A DNA stretch of 64,000 nt from CAXMMR01 sp965198995 (GCA_965198995.1 CBDAQG010000001.1:310001-374000), one strand, 5' to 3'. Shown: positions 25,293 to 36,180, counted from the first letter of the stretch. Notes: a model not told the origin generated them from the letters alone. Numbers and translations: made by a program.

Positions 25293-27784
25293 GCGCCCGG
25301 CCGGCGCACGGTCCCGGCTTCTGGCCCAGCGTCCGGCTGCTGCTCGGCGCCGTGCGCCGACGCGCCCGTGGCCGCCGCCGCCGCCAGCGCGAGCTGCTGC
25401 AGCAACGTAACACCCGCAAGGCCCGCAACTGGGGCAGCCTGGCCATCCTCATCACGATCGGCATCGCCACGTTCGCCAACATCGGCGCCGGCCTGCTGAC
25501 CGACGGCCTGGTCGCGGCGGCCGACCGCCTGTCAGCCGGTGCCGCAGTCTCGCAGGTCGGGCTGCAGATCGACCTGCAGAGGCAGACACAGCAGGACCTG
25601 TTCCCCAGGTATGCCGCGCCGCCGGCGGCCAACGACCAGGTCATGGCGGAGGATTTCCGCCGTTTCGCCTACCCCATCGAGCGCCCCCAGCGCCGCGCCG
25701 TGGCCGCTCCCATCCTGCTTCCGCCCGATCCGGGCCCGGTGGCGCGGCCCGGCACCGGCCTGTCAGCCATGCTCGGCTCGCTCGCATTGCTGCTGTGGAG
25801 CGTCATGCTGACCCTGGCCGGCGAAGGCCTCGACCTCGACGTCCAGCGCCGCCGCCATCCGATGTGGGAGTGGCTGTTCAGCCACCCGGTGCCGCCCGGC
25901 GCGGTGTTCCTCGCCGAGATGCTCGCCCCGCTGGCCGCCAACCCGATCTACTACAGCGCGCCGCTGATGCCCGGCATCCTCTACGGCCACATCTACGGAG
26001 TGCTGCCAGGCCTGCTCGCCGTCGGCCTGGTCGGCGTGCCGCTCACCGTGTCGGCGGCCTGCCTGGGCAAGGCGCTCGAGGTCGCCGTCATGCTGCGCGC
26101 CGAGCCGCGCTCACGCGGCGCGCTGATCGGCATCATGAGCTGGCTGGGCTACGCCTCGATGCTGCTGATAATCGTCAGCGCGGTGAACATCGAGCAGGCC
26201 GCCGCCATCCTGGCACGGCCGCTCGCCCCGCTCGCCCTGCTGCCCTGGCCGTGGCTCGGCCTGTTCCTCGGCCGCCAGCCGGACGGCTCGTACTCCTTCG
26301 TCGCCGGCGTGCTGACCTGCTCCGGCCTTGCCGCCCTGGTGATCGCGGGCGCCACCGGCCTCAGCGTCCGCGCGGCGCGCGCCGGGCTCGCCGGCGCCAC
26401 CCCCGTGCCCGACCCGTCGCGCCGCCGCCGGCGCACCCGCTTCGGCGCCAACCCGCTGCTGCAGAAGGAGCTGCTGTGGTTCCGGCGCGACCGCAGCGCC
26501 CTGGTGCAGGTGATCCTGGTGCCGCTCACCGCGGCCGGCATGCAGCTGTTCAACCTGCGCAGCGTGCTCCATCAGGCGACCGGCGGCTGGAACTGGCTGT
26601 GCGGCGTCGGCGTCCTGGTCGGCACCTTCTTCCTCGCCACCATCGGCCCGAAATCGCTGCACTCCGACGGCAGCGCGCTGTGGCTCGCGCTGACCTGGCC
26701 GCACGGCCTGGAAAGCCTGCTGCGCGCCAAGGCCCGGCTCTGGGCCTGGCTGTCCTGCATCGTCGTCGGGCTGGTGCTGGGCTGGGCGGCCTTGCTGTTT
26801 CCGGCCGCGATCGGCCCGATCGCGCTGGTCGGCCTCGGCTACCTGGTGTTCGCCCGCTCGATGGCGGACAAGGCGGTGACGCTGGCGACGGTGACCGCCT
26901 CCTCCGGCGAGCCAGGCTCGGTCTCCTCGAACCGGCAGTGGGCAACCCAGCTCGGCACCCTCACCTTCGCCATCGGCGTGCTGAGCCGGCAGTGGCAGGT
27001 CGCCCTGGTCGGCATCGTCTACTCGACCATGACCGCGGCTGCGATGTGGCAGAATTTCCGCGCCCGGCTGCCCTTCCTCTACGATCCCTGGTCCGAGCGC
27101 CTGCCGCCGCCGCCCACCCTGATGCACGCCATGATCGCGATCAGTTGCCTGGTCGAGGGCGGCGCCGTGCTGACCGGCATCACCCTTGCCATCGCCGGCC
27201 CCGACCATTTCGCCGGCGCCTTCCTGCTCGCCTACGGCGCCGCCGCCACCGCCGTCGCCCTGCTCACCGCGCGCTTCCTGCACCACCGCGGCGTCCGGCC
27301 GGCGGCGGTCTGGCGCTGGCGTGACGCCGCGTCGCCGCCGCTCGCCCAGCCGGGATCCCGCCGGCTGCTGCTGTCGCTGCTCGCCGGCCTCGGCGTCGGC
27401 GCCGCCCTGGGCCTGGCCGGCCTGGCCTACCTGGCTGCGCTGCGCCATGTCCCGTCCATCGCACCCCTGCTCCACCAGGCCCAGGTCCAGATGGCGCTGA
27501 TGCCCGCGCTGCACCGCTCGCTGCTCGTCATGGCGGTGCTGATCGCCCCCTTCGCCGAGGAGTTCCTGTTCCGCGGCCTGCTGTTCCGGGCGCTCGACGT
27601 CGAGTGGGGCGGCTGGCGCGCCGTGCTCGGCAGCGGCGTGTTCTTCGCCATGTACCACCCGTCGCTGTCGTGGCTGCCGGTGGCGACCCTGGGCTGCGCC
27701 AACGCGCTGCTGTTCAAGCGCACCGGCCGCCTCGCGCCGGCGGTGCTGTCGCACATGGTCTACAACGCCATCGTGCTGGGTTGA
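25289..27784 (+). CDS. ABC-2-type permease fused to a CPBP (CAAX-type) intramembrane protease
   Basis: 831 residues from the GTG at 25289. The first 660 residues or so are polytopic (about 12 helices) and pair with the ATPase before it. The last 170 residues are a CPBP domain with its three motifs: AEEFLFRGLLFRAL near residue 752 (EExxxR), FFAMYHPS near 784 (FxxxH) and LSHMVYNAI near 819 (HxxxN). CPBP enzymes are glutamate-type intramembrane proteases or maturation/immunity proteins for peptides. Having transporter and protease in one chain suggests cleavage coupled to export. The substrate is unknown and no small precursor gene was seen next to it. Confidence 0.85.
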
Positions 27785-27893
27785 GGCCAGAGGCTCTGCG
27801 TCGGCGCTCCCGCACCCATCGCCTTGCAATCCCGGCCGCATCGTCGAGACTGCAGAAAACCAACCGCGCGGGCGGAGGGCGGGAGCCGACAAG

Positions 27894-28652
27894 ATGGGCG
27901 AGACGGCGGTCATGCACGAAGCCGAGCCCTTCCTGTTCGAGGGCAGCGAGGTCGGCGTCCTGCTCTCGCACGGCTTCACCGGGACGACGCAGAGCATGCG
28001 CCCGCTCGGCCAGCGCCTCGCCGGCGCCGGCTACACCGTGCTCGCCCCCCGCCTGCGCGGACACGGCACCTCGCCGGTCGACATGGCCACCACCGGCGCG
28101 CGCGACTGGGTCGCCTCCATCGACGACGCCCTCGCCGAGCTCAAGACGCGCTGCTCGACGATCTTCATGGCCGGCCTGTCGATGGGCGGCACCCTGACGC
28201 TGCTCACCGCCGCCCGCCATGCCGACCTGATCCGTGGCATCGTGCCGATCAACGCCGTGGTGCAGCTCGGCTCGGCCGACCGCGCCGCGCTCGCCTTCGG
28301 CCACGACCCCGCGATGATGCTCCCCGGCATCGGCTCGGACATCAAGGCGCCCGACATGCACGAGCTCGCCTACCGCGAGGTGCCGGTCCGCTGCATCGCC
28401 GAGCTCTACATGCTGACCGGCGTGACCCGCGACCTGCTCGGCCGCATCACCTGCCCCACGCTGGTGATCCAGTCGCGTGACGACCACGTCGTCGACCCGG
28501 CGAACGGCCGGCTCATCGTCGCCTCGCTCGGCGCCGACCGCGTCGAGCTGCTCTGGCTCACCAACTCCTACCACGTCGCAACCCTCGATCACGACGCGCC
28601 GCTGATCGCCGACCGCAGCATCGCCTTCTTCCGCTCCATCGCCGCCGGCTGA
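27894..28652 (+). CDS. Alpha/beta hydrolase, carboxylesterase/monoacylglycerol lipase type
   Basis: 252 residues. Oxyanion motif SHGFTGTTQSMRPL, nucleophile elbow AGLSMGGTLTLL (Ser), acid in QSRDDHVVDP and histidine in NSYHVATLDHD give a complete triad in the order and spacing of the Est30 carboxylesterase family. There is no signal peptide, so it is cytoplasmic. The ATG at 27894 has GGGAG at about nine bases. It stands between the ABC-CPBP gene and the liv-type operon, with no clear link to either. Confidence 0.88.
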   Translation: MGETAVMHEAEPFLFEGSEVGVLLSHGFTGTTQSMRPLGQRLAGAGYTVLAPRLRGHGTSPVDMATTGARDWVASIDDALAELKTRCSTIFMAGLSMGGTLTLLTAARHADLIRGIVPINAVVQLGSADRAALAFGHDPAMMLPGIGSDIKAPDMHELAYREVPVRCIAELYMLTGVTRDLLGRITCPTLVIQSRDDHVVDPANGRLIVASLGADRVELLWLTNSYHVATLDHDAPLIADRSIAFFRSIAAG

Positions 28653-28757
28653 GCGCGCCCGCCGGCCGCTTGACCGCCGCACCTCGTTCTATCAGGCTTC
28701 TCCCCAATGCCGCCTAAGCGGCGCGGCCAGCCACTGGCCGTCAGGGGAGGGCGCCGG

Positions 28758-30023
28758 ATGGCTGAGGCACGCATCGGCAAGGTCGCGGCCGCGTTTGGCG
28801 TCGCGGCAGGCTTGCTGCTGGCCGGCGGACGCACCGCCGACGCGCAGGCCACCGCCGCCCCGGTGACGGTAGGCGCCATCCTGCCGCTCTCCGGCCTGTT
28901 CTCGACGCTCGGCCCGCCCGAGCGCGACGCCATGCAGCTCGCGACCGAGGCGATCAACGCCGGCGGCGGCTTCGACGTCGCCGGCGTGCACCACACCATC
29001 GCCATCAAGATCCTCGACGACGAGAGCGCCCCGGCAACCGTCGGCATCTCCGACTACCGCCAACTCGTCGAGGTGGACCACGTCCCGGTGCTGCTGCTCG
29101 CCGACAACACCCGCATCTACGGCGCCCAGTTCCGCCGCGCCCCGCTGCCGGTGCTCAACATCCTCGACAGCACCTTCCCGAGCATCCTCGACGTCGACAA
29201 GCACGTCTTCCTGCTGCGCTCCGACACCCCGGCCTACGTCCCCGGCGGCGTCTGGTACCTCAGGAACGTCCTGCACAAGTCGCGCATCAGCTTCATCGGC
29301 TCCGAGGCCGACCCGTACTCGACGGGCATCGAGACCTGGATGAAGAAGTCCGCCGCCCAGTACGGCCTCGAGGTGGTCTCCGACGTCAACTACCCGCCCA
29401 ACACCACCAACTTCGCCCCCTTCATCCAGTCGGCAATGGCCGCCAAGCCCGACGCGATCTACCTCGGCGGCGTCACCCAGGAGGTCTTGCCGGTCGCCAA
29501 GCAGCTCTACCAGTCCGGCGTGCGCGGCATCCCCGTGCTGCACAATGCCGGTGCCACGCCCACCCAGGCCAAGCAGATCATCGGCGACACGCTGTTCAAC
29601 GACGTCATGCTCGACAGCTACGACTTCGCCGGCTCGCTGCCGCAGACCTCCCTCGCGCCCGCCACCCAGGCCTTCTTCAAGCAGTTCCAAACCCGCTTCA
29701 ACGAGTATCCGGACGACCTGACGATGTGGGCCTACGACGCCCCCTTCGTGCTGGTCGCGGCGATGCAGAAGGCCGGCAGCGTCACCGACCGCGACGCGAT
29801 CTACCAGGCGATGCTGACCATGCCGGTGCCGCCGCACACGATCAGCGGCTGGATCCCGACCAGCGACGGCAAGCTGTTCCACGCCCGCGACGCCCAGACC
29901 CTGGCCGAGGGCGTGCGCTGGTGCCCGAAGGCGCAGACCATCGGCGCCGCCTTCATGTTCTTCATGCAGGGCCTGGACGTGACGCAGCAGCAGGAAATCC
30001 AAAACGGCTGCGGAGCCTCCTGA
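28758..30023 (+). CDS. Periplasmic binding protein of a branched-chain amino acid type ABC transporter
   Basis: 421 residues from the ATG at 28758, preceded by GGGGAGG. Signal peptide of about 30 residues ending GRTADAQA. The mature start (VTVGAILPLSGLFSTLGPPERDAMQLATEAIN) is the type 1 periplasmic-binding fold used by LivJ/LivK-like proteins, and later segments (DAIYLGGVTQEVLPVAKQL, MWAYDAPFVLVAAMQKAG) match it. The ligand could be a branched-chain amino acid, an amide or another small acid; the family is broad. It is first in a tight operon with two permeases and two ATPases. Confidence 0.88.
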   Translation: MAEARIGKVAAAFGVAAGLLLAGGRTADAQATAAPVTVGAILPLSGLFSTLGPPERDAMQLATEAINAGGGFDVAGVHHTIAIKILDDESAPATVGISDYRQLVEVDHVPVLLLADNTRIYGAQFRRAPLPVLNILDSTFPSILDVDKHVFLLRSDTPAYVPGGVWYLRNVLHKSRISFIGSEADPYSTGIETWMKKSAAQYGLEVVSDVNYPPNTTNFAPFIQSAMAAKPDAIYLGGVTQEVLPVAKQLYQSGVRGIPVLHNAGATPTQAKQIIGDTLFNDVMLDSYDFAGSLPQTSLAPATQAFFKQFQTRFNEYPDDLTMWAYDAPFVLVAAMQKAGSVTDRDAIYQAMLTMPVPPHTISGWIPTSDGKLFHARDAQTLAEGVRWCPKAQTIGAAFMFFMQGLDVTQQQEIQNGCGAS

Positions 30024-30026
30024 GGC

Positions 30027-30893
30027 TTGCTCGCCCAGACCCTCGCCGAGGGCATCGTCCTCGGCTCGCTGTTCGCCCTGCTCGGCGTCGGCCTGACCCT
30101 GGTGTTCGGCGTCATGGACGTGCCGAACTTCGCCCAGGCCGGCGTCATCACGCTCGCCGCCTACGTCATGCTGTGGCTGCAGAACCGCATCGGCCTGCCG
30201 TTCTGGCCGGCGGTCGCGCTCGGCGTGCTGTTCGCCGGCGTGCTGTCGGCGCTCACCGAACGCGTCGCCTACCGCTTCGTCCGCACCCGCCCGCTCGCCG
30301 CCCCGGCGGTCGCCCTCGGCCTGCTGCTGGTGCTGGACAACACCGCGCTGCTGCTCTGGGGCGGCGACCACGTCTCGCTCTCCACCCCCTACGAATCGGC
30401 CGTGCTGCGCTTCGGCGGCGTCGAGGTGCCGGCGGTCTCGGCGGTGCTGGTGCTGACCACGGCGATCGCCCTGGTCGCCCTGCAGCTCTTCCTGCACCGC
30501 ACCTCGGTCGGCCGGGCGATCCGCGCGGTGTCGCAGAACGCCGAGGCGGCGGCGATCCTCGGCATCCGCCCGCAGACCCAGTACGTCACCGCCTTCTTCG
30601 TCTCCGGCCTGCTCGCCGGCCTCGCCGCCTTCGCCTACGCGCCGACCTATGCCGTCTTCCCCTACATGGCGGACGCGGTGCTGCTGAACGCCTTCGTCGT
30701 GGTGATCCTCGGCGGCCTCGGCAACGTCTGGGGCGCGGTGCTCGGCGGCCTGCTGCTCGGCATCGTCGAGACCGTCGGCGCCGTCTACGTCTCCGCCGCC
30801 TACCAGACCGCGTTCGGCTTCGGCCTGCTGCTGCTGATGCTGGTGTTCCGCCCCACCGGCCTGTTCACCACCGGAACCCGCCGTGTCGCCTGA
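30027..30893 (+). CDS. livH: Branched-chain amino acid type ABC permease, LivH-like
   Basis: 288 residues with about eight TM helices. The cytoplasmic coupling segment RAIRAVSQNAEAAAILGI and the end FRPTGLFTTGTRRVA are typical of LivH. Translation probably starts at TTG 30027, three bases after the binding-protein stop. It overlaps livM by 11 bp. It pairs with LivM to form the membrane pore. Confidence 0.9.
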   Translation: MLAQTLAEGIVLGSLFALLGVGLTLVFGVMDVPNFAQAGVITLAAYVMLWLQNRIGLPFWPAVALGVLFAGVLSALTERVAYRFVRTRPLAAPAVALGLLLVLDNTALLLWGGDHVSLSTPYESAVLRFGGVEVPAVSAVLVLTTAIALVALQLFLHRTSVGRAIRAVSQNAEAAAILGIRPQTQYVTAFFVSGLLAGLAAFAYAPTYAVFPYMADAVLLNAFVVVILGGLGNVWGAVLGGLLLGIVETVGAVYVSAAYQTAFGFGLLLLMLVFRPTGLFTTGTRRVA

Positions 30894-31974
30894 TCCCGCC
30901 CCCGAGCTGCCCCAGCCGCTTGCGGCCGAGCTGCCCCAGCCGCTTGCGGCCGAGCTGCCCCACCCGCTCGCGGCCAAGCTGCCATCCAGGCGCGCGACCG
31001 ACAGCCGACGCCAGCGCACCCTGCTCGCGGCGCGCGACTATGGCGGCCTGGTGCTGCTCGGCCTGCTCGGCTGGGCGCTGCTCGCCGGGCTCAACTCGTT
31101 CTGGTCCAGCGTGCTCGCCTCGGTGCTGATCTGGACGGTGGCGACCAGCGGCCTCAACGTCATCGCCGGCCTCGGCGGCTACCCGAGCCTGGTGCAGGGC
31201 GCCTTCTACGGCCTCGGCGCCTACGGCTCCGCCATCGCCCTCACCGACGGCCTGCCGCTCTGGCTCGCGGTCACCATCGGCGTCGCCCTCGCCGGCCTCA
31301 GCGGCCTGCTGATCGGCGCCATTTTCGCCCGCACCCGCGGCCAGTACTTCGCCATCGGCACCCTGTTCTTCGGCGTCATCGTCGCCCTGGTGCTGAACAA
31401 CTGGGCGTCGCTCACCGGCGGCCCGCTCGGCACCACGGTGCCGTTCGCCTTCGCCGATGCCGGCCAGCTCAACATCGTCATCGCCGCCGCCGCCGCCGCG
31501 GCGCTGATGCTGGTGCGCTTCATCCAGGCCAGCCGCCTCGGCCGCCGCCTGGTCACGGTGCGCGAGGACGAGGACCTCGCCGAGCATGTCGGCGTGCCGA
31601 CCGGACGCACCAAGCTCATCGGCTTCGTCATCTCGGCCGGCGTCGCCGGCTTCGCCGGGGTCCTCATCGCCCAGTACAACAGCACCCTGTCACCCGACCT
31701 GTTCGACTACAGCGTCGGCTTCGTGATGTTCGTCGCACTGAGCGTCGGCGGCGCCGGCCGGGTGCTCGGGCCGCTGCTCGGCAGCCTGTTCATCGTCGGC
31801 GTGCCGAACCTGCTGAACCTGCCCTCCGGGCTCGGCCTGCTGCTGGTCGGCCTCGTCTTCGTCGCCGTGGTGATTTTAGTGCCCGGCGGCCTGATGAGCG
31901 GGCTCGACGCGCTGACCCGGCCGCTGCTGAGCCGCGCGCCCGTCCCGGCCGCCAACCCGAGACCAGCCGGATGA
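30883..31974 (+). CDS. livM: Branched-chain amino acid type ABC permease, LivM-like
   Basis: 363 residues from GTG 30883, inside the end of livH. The family segment GLGGYPSLVQGAFYGLGAY and the coupling region TVREDEDLAEHVGVPTGRTKL are present, with about nine TM helices. The first 30 residues are a triple tandem repeat (ELPQPLAA, ELPQPLAA, ELPHPLAA; 24-bp unit at 30904-30975) not found in typical LivM. If translation starts later, that repeat would still lie within the operon's coding path. Confidence 0.9.
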   Translation: MSPDPAPELPQPLAAELPQPLAAELPHPLAAKLPSRRATDSRRQRTLLAARDYGGLVLLGLLGWALLAGLNSFWSSVLASVLIWTVATSGLNVIAGLGGYPSLVQGAFYGLGAYGSAIALTDGLPLWLAVTIGVALAGLSGLLIGAIFARTRGQYFAIGTLFFGVIVALVLNNWASLTGGPLGTTVPFAFADAGQLNIVIAAAAAAALMLVRFIQASRLGRRLVTVREDEDLAEHVGVPTGRTKLIGFVISAGVAGFAGVLIAQYNSTLSPDLFDYSVGFVMFVALSVGGAGRVLGPLLGSLFIVGVPNLLNLPSGLGLLLVGLVFVAVVILVPGGLMSGLDALTRPLLSRAPVPAANPRPAG

Positions 31975-32664
31975 GCGCCCTGCTCGAGGTCGAGGGGCTG
32001 AGCCTCGCCTTCGGCGGCGTGCGCGCCGTCGACGGCGTGGACCTCTCGGTCGAGCGCTCGACGATCTGCGGCATCATCGGCCCCAACGGCTCCGGCAAGA
32101 CCACCTTGCTGAGCCTGCTGAGCGGCACCTACCGCCCCCGCGCCGGCAGCATCCGCCTCGACGGCCGCGCCATCGACGGCTTGTCCGCCCACCGCACCGT
32201 GCAGGCCGGCGTCGCCCGCACCTTCCAGACCACCCGCCTGTTCGCCGGCTGGACGCTGCTCGCCAACCTCGAGGTCGCCGCCGCCACCCGCAAGCCCGGC
32301 GCCGTCGACCCCGCCCGCCTGCTCGCCCTGGTGAACCTCGCCGAGCGCGCCCACGCCGCCTGCGCCAGCCTGTCGAACGCCGAGCAGCGCCTGGCCATGA
32401 TCGCGGTCGCCCTGGCCACCCAGCCGCTGCTGCTGCTGCTCGACGAGCCCGCGGTCGGCATGTCGCCCGCCGAGGCGGCCGCGCTCGCCCGCACCATCCG
32501 CCGCATTCGCGACGAGCTCGGCGTCACGGTGCTGATCGTCGAGCACAACATGCACCTGATGATGGGGCTCGCCGACACGATCATGGTGATGAATGCAGGC
32601 CGCAAGCTGGTCGAGGGCACGCCGGAGGCGATCCGCCGCGACCCCCAGGTGATCGCCTGCTACC

Positions 32665-32675
<11 letters not shown>
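31971..32675 (+). CDS. livG: Liv-type ABC ATPase, LivG-like, with an altered signature motif
   Basis: 234 residues, overlapping livM by 4 bp. Walker A GPNGSGKTTL, Walker B LLLLDEPAVGM and H-loop VEHNMHLMM are intact. The signature motif, normally LSxGQQR in LivG, reads LSNAEQR, so the conserved glycine that contacts ATP is an alanine. In the LivG/LivF dimer this would weaken one of the two ATP sites. LivG is usually about 250 residues, so the length is near normal. Confidence 0.88.
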
Positions 32676-33387
<712 letters not shown>

Positions 33388-34051
33388 AGCAGGCCAGCGG
33401 CTCTGCCTCTCGATACCGTCACCCGTGCGCGCGCAGTCGCACGGCCAAGCGTGCGCGCGCAGTCGCACGGTCATTCTCCCAACAAAACGGTCTGCATCAG
33501 ACTCTCTGCTCGCAGACAGAACATCGTCGCAAAAGCCAAGCCGATGAACACAGATGGGATCGAAAGCAGCGCGCACGTGTCGCCGTATGAAAGTCGAGGC
33601 CGTCACTGCCGAAGCAGACGAAGGCGCCGTAGCAGCTCATTAAGGTCTCGAAAAAGTCGGCCGCTGGTCCGCGGGCGACTGGTCGACGCAGGACCGGAGT
33701 AGCCCGAAGAAGCGTCGCTCATGGCCTCAAGTCGCCAAACGAGGTCACGCTGAAACGATCACGCTCTACCCCGCTATGGCCCTCGAACCTCCGCTGGAAC
33801 GACTCCAGCAACGGCACCACGGTGTGAGCACGACCATGGTTTGATCCACCTGCAGCCGCTCCGCTGATTGGTGGAACCGCTCCATTATCAGCCGAGATCG
33901 CTGTGCGATCGCAGTCAGGCTGATTGCTCCTCACCATCATCGCCGCCAGCGACACCACATCCCCGGCGCTGCAAGTCGCCGGCGCTGCCCCGCAGACATC
34001 ACCCCAGCGCCCTCGCCGCCACCGCCGGGCGAGGTCATCGCCATCCCGATC
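33388..34051. other. 664-bp stretch without a recognised gene
   Basis: Starts with two near-identical 23-bp copies around CGTGCGCGCGCAGTCGCACGG (about 33422-33468), which are related to the insert palindrome of the modular repeats. The middle part (33480-33860) has lower coding quality: short frames in both directions, stops in all frames and no motif I recognise. It may be decayed coding sequence. Near the end is a partial palindromic element (33872-33929). Confidence 0.55.
33872..33929. mobile_element. Partial, diverged copy of the palindromic element seen at 23772
   Basis: Shares GGAACCGCTCCATT, GATCG and GCAGTCAGGCTGATTGCTC with the 105-bp element at 23772-23876 in the same order, but the outer CTAG ends are lost. 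This makes the element a small dispersed family. Confidence 0.5.
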
Positions 34052-34465
34052 CTACCCGCGACGCCGCAAGCCAAAACGCGAGCGCCGCTCCGTCCGCGCC
34101 CAGTGCGCCAGCGCCTCGTCCAACGTGTGGTGCGACCGCGTCCGTTCGCCGGTGCGCTGCAGCACCACCCCGTTGCCGATCCGCCAGATCGCCGCGCACC
34201 GCAACGACTGCCCGCCCGGCGTCATCGACAGGACCTCCTCGAAGCGGATGCCCTCGGCGGCGTAGTCGAGCTGGATGGTCAGGCACAATCCGCGCCGCTC
34301 GGCCCAATCGCGCGCCCGCACGAGGTCCTCGACCGCGAAGGCCAGGCCCAGCGTCTCGCGCGCCACCGGGCTCGCCATGCCAACCGGCCGCACGCCCGCT
34401 TCAGGACGCGCCGCCGCAGCAGACGCTTCGCAGATGGCGCGCTGGCCCGGAACCTTCTCGATCAT
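34052..34465 (-). CDS. Hypothetical protein
   Basis: 137 residues from the ATG at 34465, with GAGGGG about 8-11 bases upstream. I do not recognise the family. The first 45 residues look like a linker; the rest alternates beta and alpha (GLAFAVEDLVRARDWAERRG, LCLTIQLDYAAEGIRFEEVL, GNGVVLQRTGERTRSHHTLDEALAHW), a soluble cytoplasmic protein with no signal peptide. Codon use is like that of real genes nearby. It is divergent from phaB (150 bp between starts), which leaves open a shared promoter region. Confidence 0.6.
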   Translation of the reverse strand: MIEKVPGQRAICEASAAAARPEAGVRPVGMASPVARETLGLAFAVEDLVRARDWAERRGLCLTIQLDYAAEGIRFEEVLSMTPGGQSLRCAAIWRIGNGVVLQRTGERTRSHHTLDEALAHWARTERRSRFGLRRRG

Positions 34466-34615
34466 CTCCGCCCCTCGCGAGCCTTCATGGCCCCGCACCA
34501 TGATCGGCGAAGAATGTGAACAAATCGTATATTTGGCCGGCGTTTAATCGCCCCCTCTCGCCTCCAAGGCCGGCAGGGAGCAAACTTTGTCCAAGGGAAC
34601 GCGGGAGGGTCCGAC

Positions 34616-35338
34616 ATGGCACGTGTGGCACTCGTGACGGGAGGGACGCGCGGCATCGGCGCGGCAATCAGCCGGGCGCTGCACTCGGCCGGTCGGGAGG
34701 TGATCGCCAGCTACGCCGCCAACGATGCCGCCGCCGAAGGCTTCAAGGCGGAGACCGGCATCGACGTGCTGCGCTTCGATGCCGCCGACTACGCCGCCTG
34801 CGAGGCCGCCACCAGGCGGATCGCCGAGCAGCGCGGCCCGATCGAGATCCTGGTCAACAACGCCGGCATCACCCGCGACGCGACCCTCGCCCGGCTGTCG
34901 CGCGAGATGTGGGATGCCGTGCTCGACACCAATCTCGGCTCCTGCTTCAACCTGTGCCGGCTGACCTTCGACGGCATGCGCGCGCAGAAATTCGGCCGCA
35001 TCGTCAACATCGGCAGCGTCAACGGCCAGGCCGGCCAGTACGGCCAGGTGAACTACGCTGCCGCCAAATCCGGCATCCACGGCTTCACCAAGGCGCTGGC
35101 ACTCGAGGCGGCCCGCTTCGGCATCACGGTCAACGCCATCGCGCCCGGCTATGTCGACACCGACATGGTGCGCGCCGTGCCCCCCGACGTGCTGGAGAAG
35201 ATCGTCAGCCGCATCCCCGTCGGCCGCCTCGGCCACGCCGAGGACATCGCCCGCGGCGTCATGTTCCTCACCGCCGAGGACGCCGACTTCGTCACCGGCT
35301 CGACGCTGTCGATCAACGGCGGACAGCATATGTACTAG
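34616..35338 (+). CDS. phaB: Acetoacetyl-CoA reductase PhaB
   Basis: 240 residues, classical SDR. Cofactor loop VTGGTRGIGAAIS, NNAGITRD, catalytic Ser in NIGSVNGQAGQYGQ, and YAAAK as the Tyr-x3-Lys pair. The region GQAGQYGQVNY and the C-terminal TGSTLSINGGQHMY are diagnostic of PhaB, which reduces acetoacetyl-CoA to (R)-3-hydroxybutyryl-CoA with NADPH for polyhydroxybutyrate synthesis. The ATG has GGGAGGG seven bases upstream. No phaA or phaC is present here; the thiolase at 36854 is of the adipyl type but could feed the same pool. Confidence 0.93.
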   Translation: MARVALVTGGTRGIGAAISRALHSAGREVIASYAANDAAAEGFKAETGIDVLRFDAADYAACEAATRRIAEQRGPIEILVNNAGITRDATLARLSREMWDAVLDTNLGSCFNLCRLTFDGMRAQKFGRIVNIGSVNGQAGQYGQVNYAAAKSGIHGFTKALALEAARFGITVNAIAPGYVDTDMVRAVPPDVLEKIVSRIPVGRLGHAEDIARGVMFLTAEDADFVTGSTLSINGGQHMY

Positions 35339-35469
35339 GAAGGAAGGCCAGGGCTCTGCCCTGGACCCGCCAAGGGCCGGCGGCCCTTGGATCCCGATCC
35401 CTGAAAAAAAGGATTTTAAAGGCTCGCCTTTAATGGGGTCCAGGGGCAAAGCCCCTGGCCTTCCTTCCC
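35339..35469. repeat. Modular palindromic repeat, copy E (short form, inverted)
   Basis: Starts directly after the phaB TAG. Order: GGAAGGCCAGGGCTCTGCCC, then CCAAGGGCCGGCGGCCCTTGG, a short linker, the TTTAAAGGC/GCCTTTAA hairpin (one base missing) and CCAGGGGCAAAGCCCCTGGCC. The spacer found in longer copies is absent. Confidence 0.85.
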
Positions 35470-35491
35470 TTAGCGGCGGAGGCAGATCGAC

Positions 35492-36172
35492 ATGATCAAC
35501 AAGATCGTCACCAGCGTCGAGGCCGCGCTCGCCGGCATCGCCGATGGCGCCAGCCTGATGATCGGCGGCTTCGGCGCCGTCGGCCAGCCCGACATCCTGA
35601 TCGACGGCCTGGTCGACCGCGGCGTGCGCGACCTCACCGTCATCACCAACAATGCCGGCGCCGGCCTGATCGGCCTGGCCAGGATGCTGCGCGCCGGCCA
35701 AGTCCGGCGCATCGTCTGCTCCTACCCGCGCTCGGCCGGCTCGGTCGCCTTCGAGGAGCTGTTCAACGCCGGACGGATCGAGCTCGAGCTGGTGCCGCAG
35801 GGCACCCTCGCCGAGCGCATCCGCGCCGCCGGCGCCGGCATCGGCGCCTTCTACACCCCCACCGCCTACGGCACCGAGCTCGCCCACGGCAAGGAAACCC
35901 GCGAGATCGCCGGCCGCCAGCACGTGCTGGAATATGCCCTGCCCGCCGACGTCGCCCTGGTCGAGGCCTGGCAGGCCGATCGCTGGGGCAACTGCACCTA
36001 CAGGCAGAGCGGCCGCAACTTCAACCCGATCATGGCCACCGCCGCCCGGCTCACCGTGGTGCAGACCCAGCACCTGGTCGCCCTCGGCGAGCTGGATCCC
36101 GAAGCCGTGGTCACACCCGGCATCTATGTCGACCGCGTCGTCCACCAGCCCTACGGCGACCCCCCAAGCTAG
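35492..36172 (+). CDS. pcaI: 3-oxoadipate CoA-transferase subunit A
   Basis: 226 residues of the family I CoA-transferase alpha subunit. Glycine-rich loop MIGGFGAVGQPDILIDGL, then ITNNAGAG, then PQGTLAERIRAAGAGI..FYTPTAYGTELA and the end TPGIYVDRVV. The enzyme moves CoA from succinyl-CoA to 3-oxoadipate in the beta-ketoadipate pathway; some members use acetoacetate (ScoA). The thiolase next door makes the oxoadipate role more likely. Subunit B starts eight bases downstream. Confidence 0.88.
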   Translation: MINKIVTSVEAALAGIADGASLMIGGFGAVGQPDILIDGLVDRGVRDLTVITNNAGAGLIGLARMLRAGQVRRIVCSYPRSAGSVAFEELFNAGRIELELVPQGTLAERIRAAGAGIGAFYTPTAYGTELAHGKETREIAGRQHVLEYALPADVALVEAWQADRWGNCTYRQSGRNFNPIMATAARLTVVQTQHLVALGELDPEAVVTPGIYVDRVVHQPYGDPPS

Positions 36173-36180
36173 GAGCATCG

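Noticed and set aside
33480..33860. Insertion-sequence remnant
   Set aside because: I looked for transposase motifs (DDE spacing, helix-turn-helix) and terminal repeats on both strands and found none; the sequence stays unassigned.
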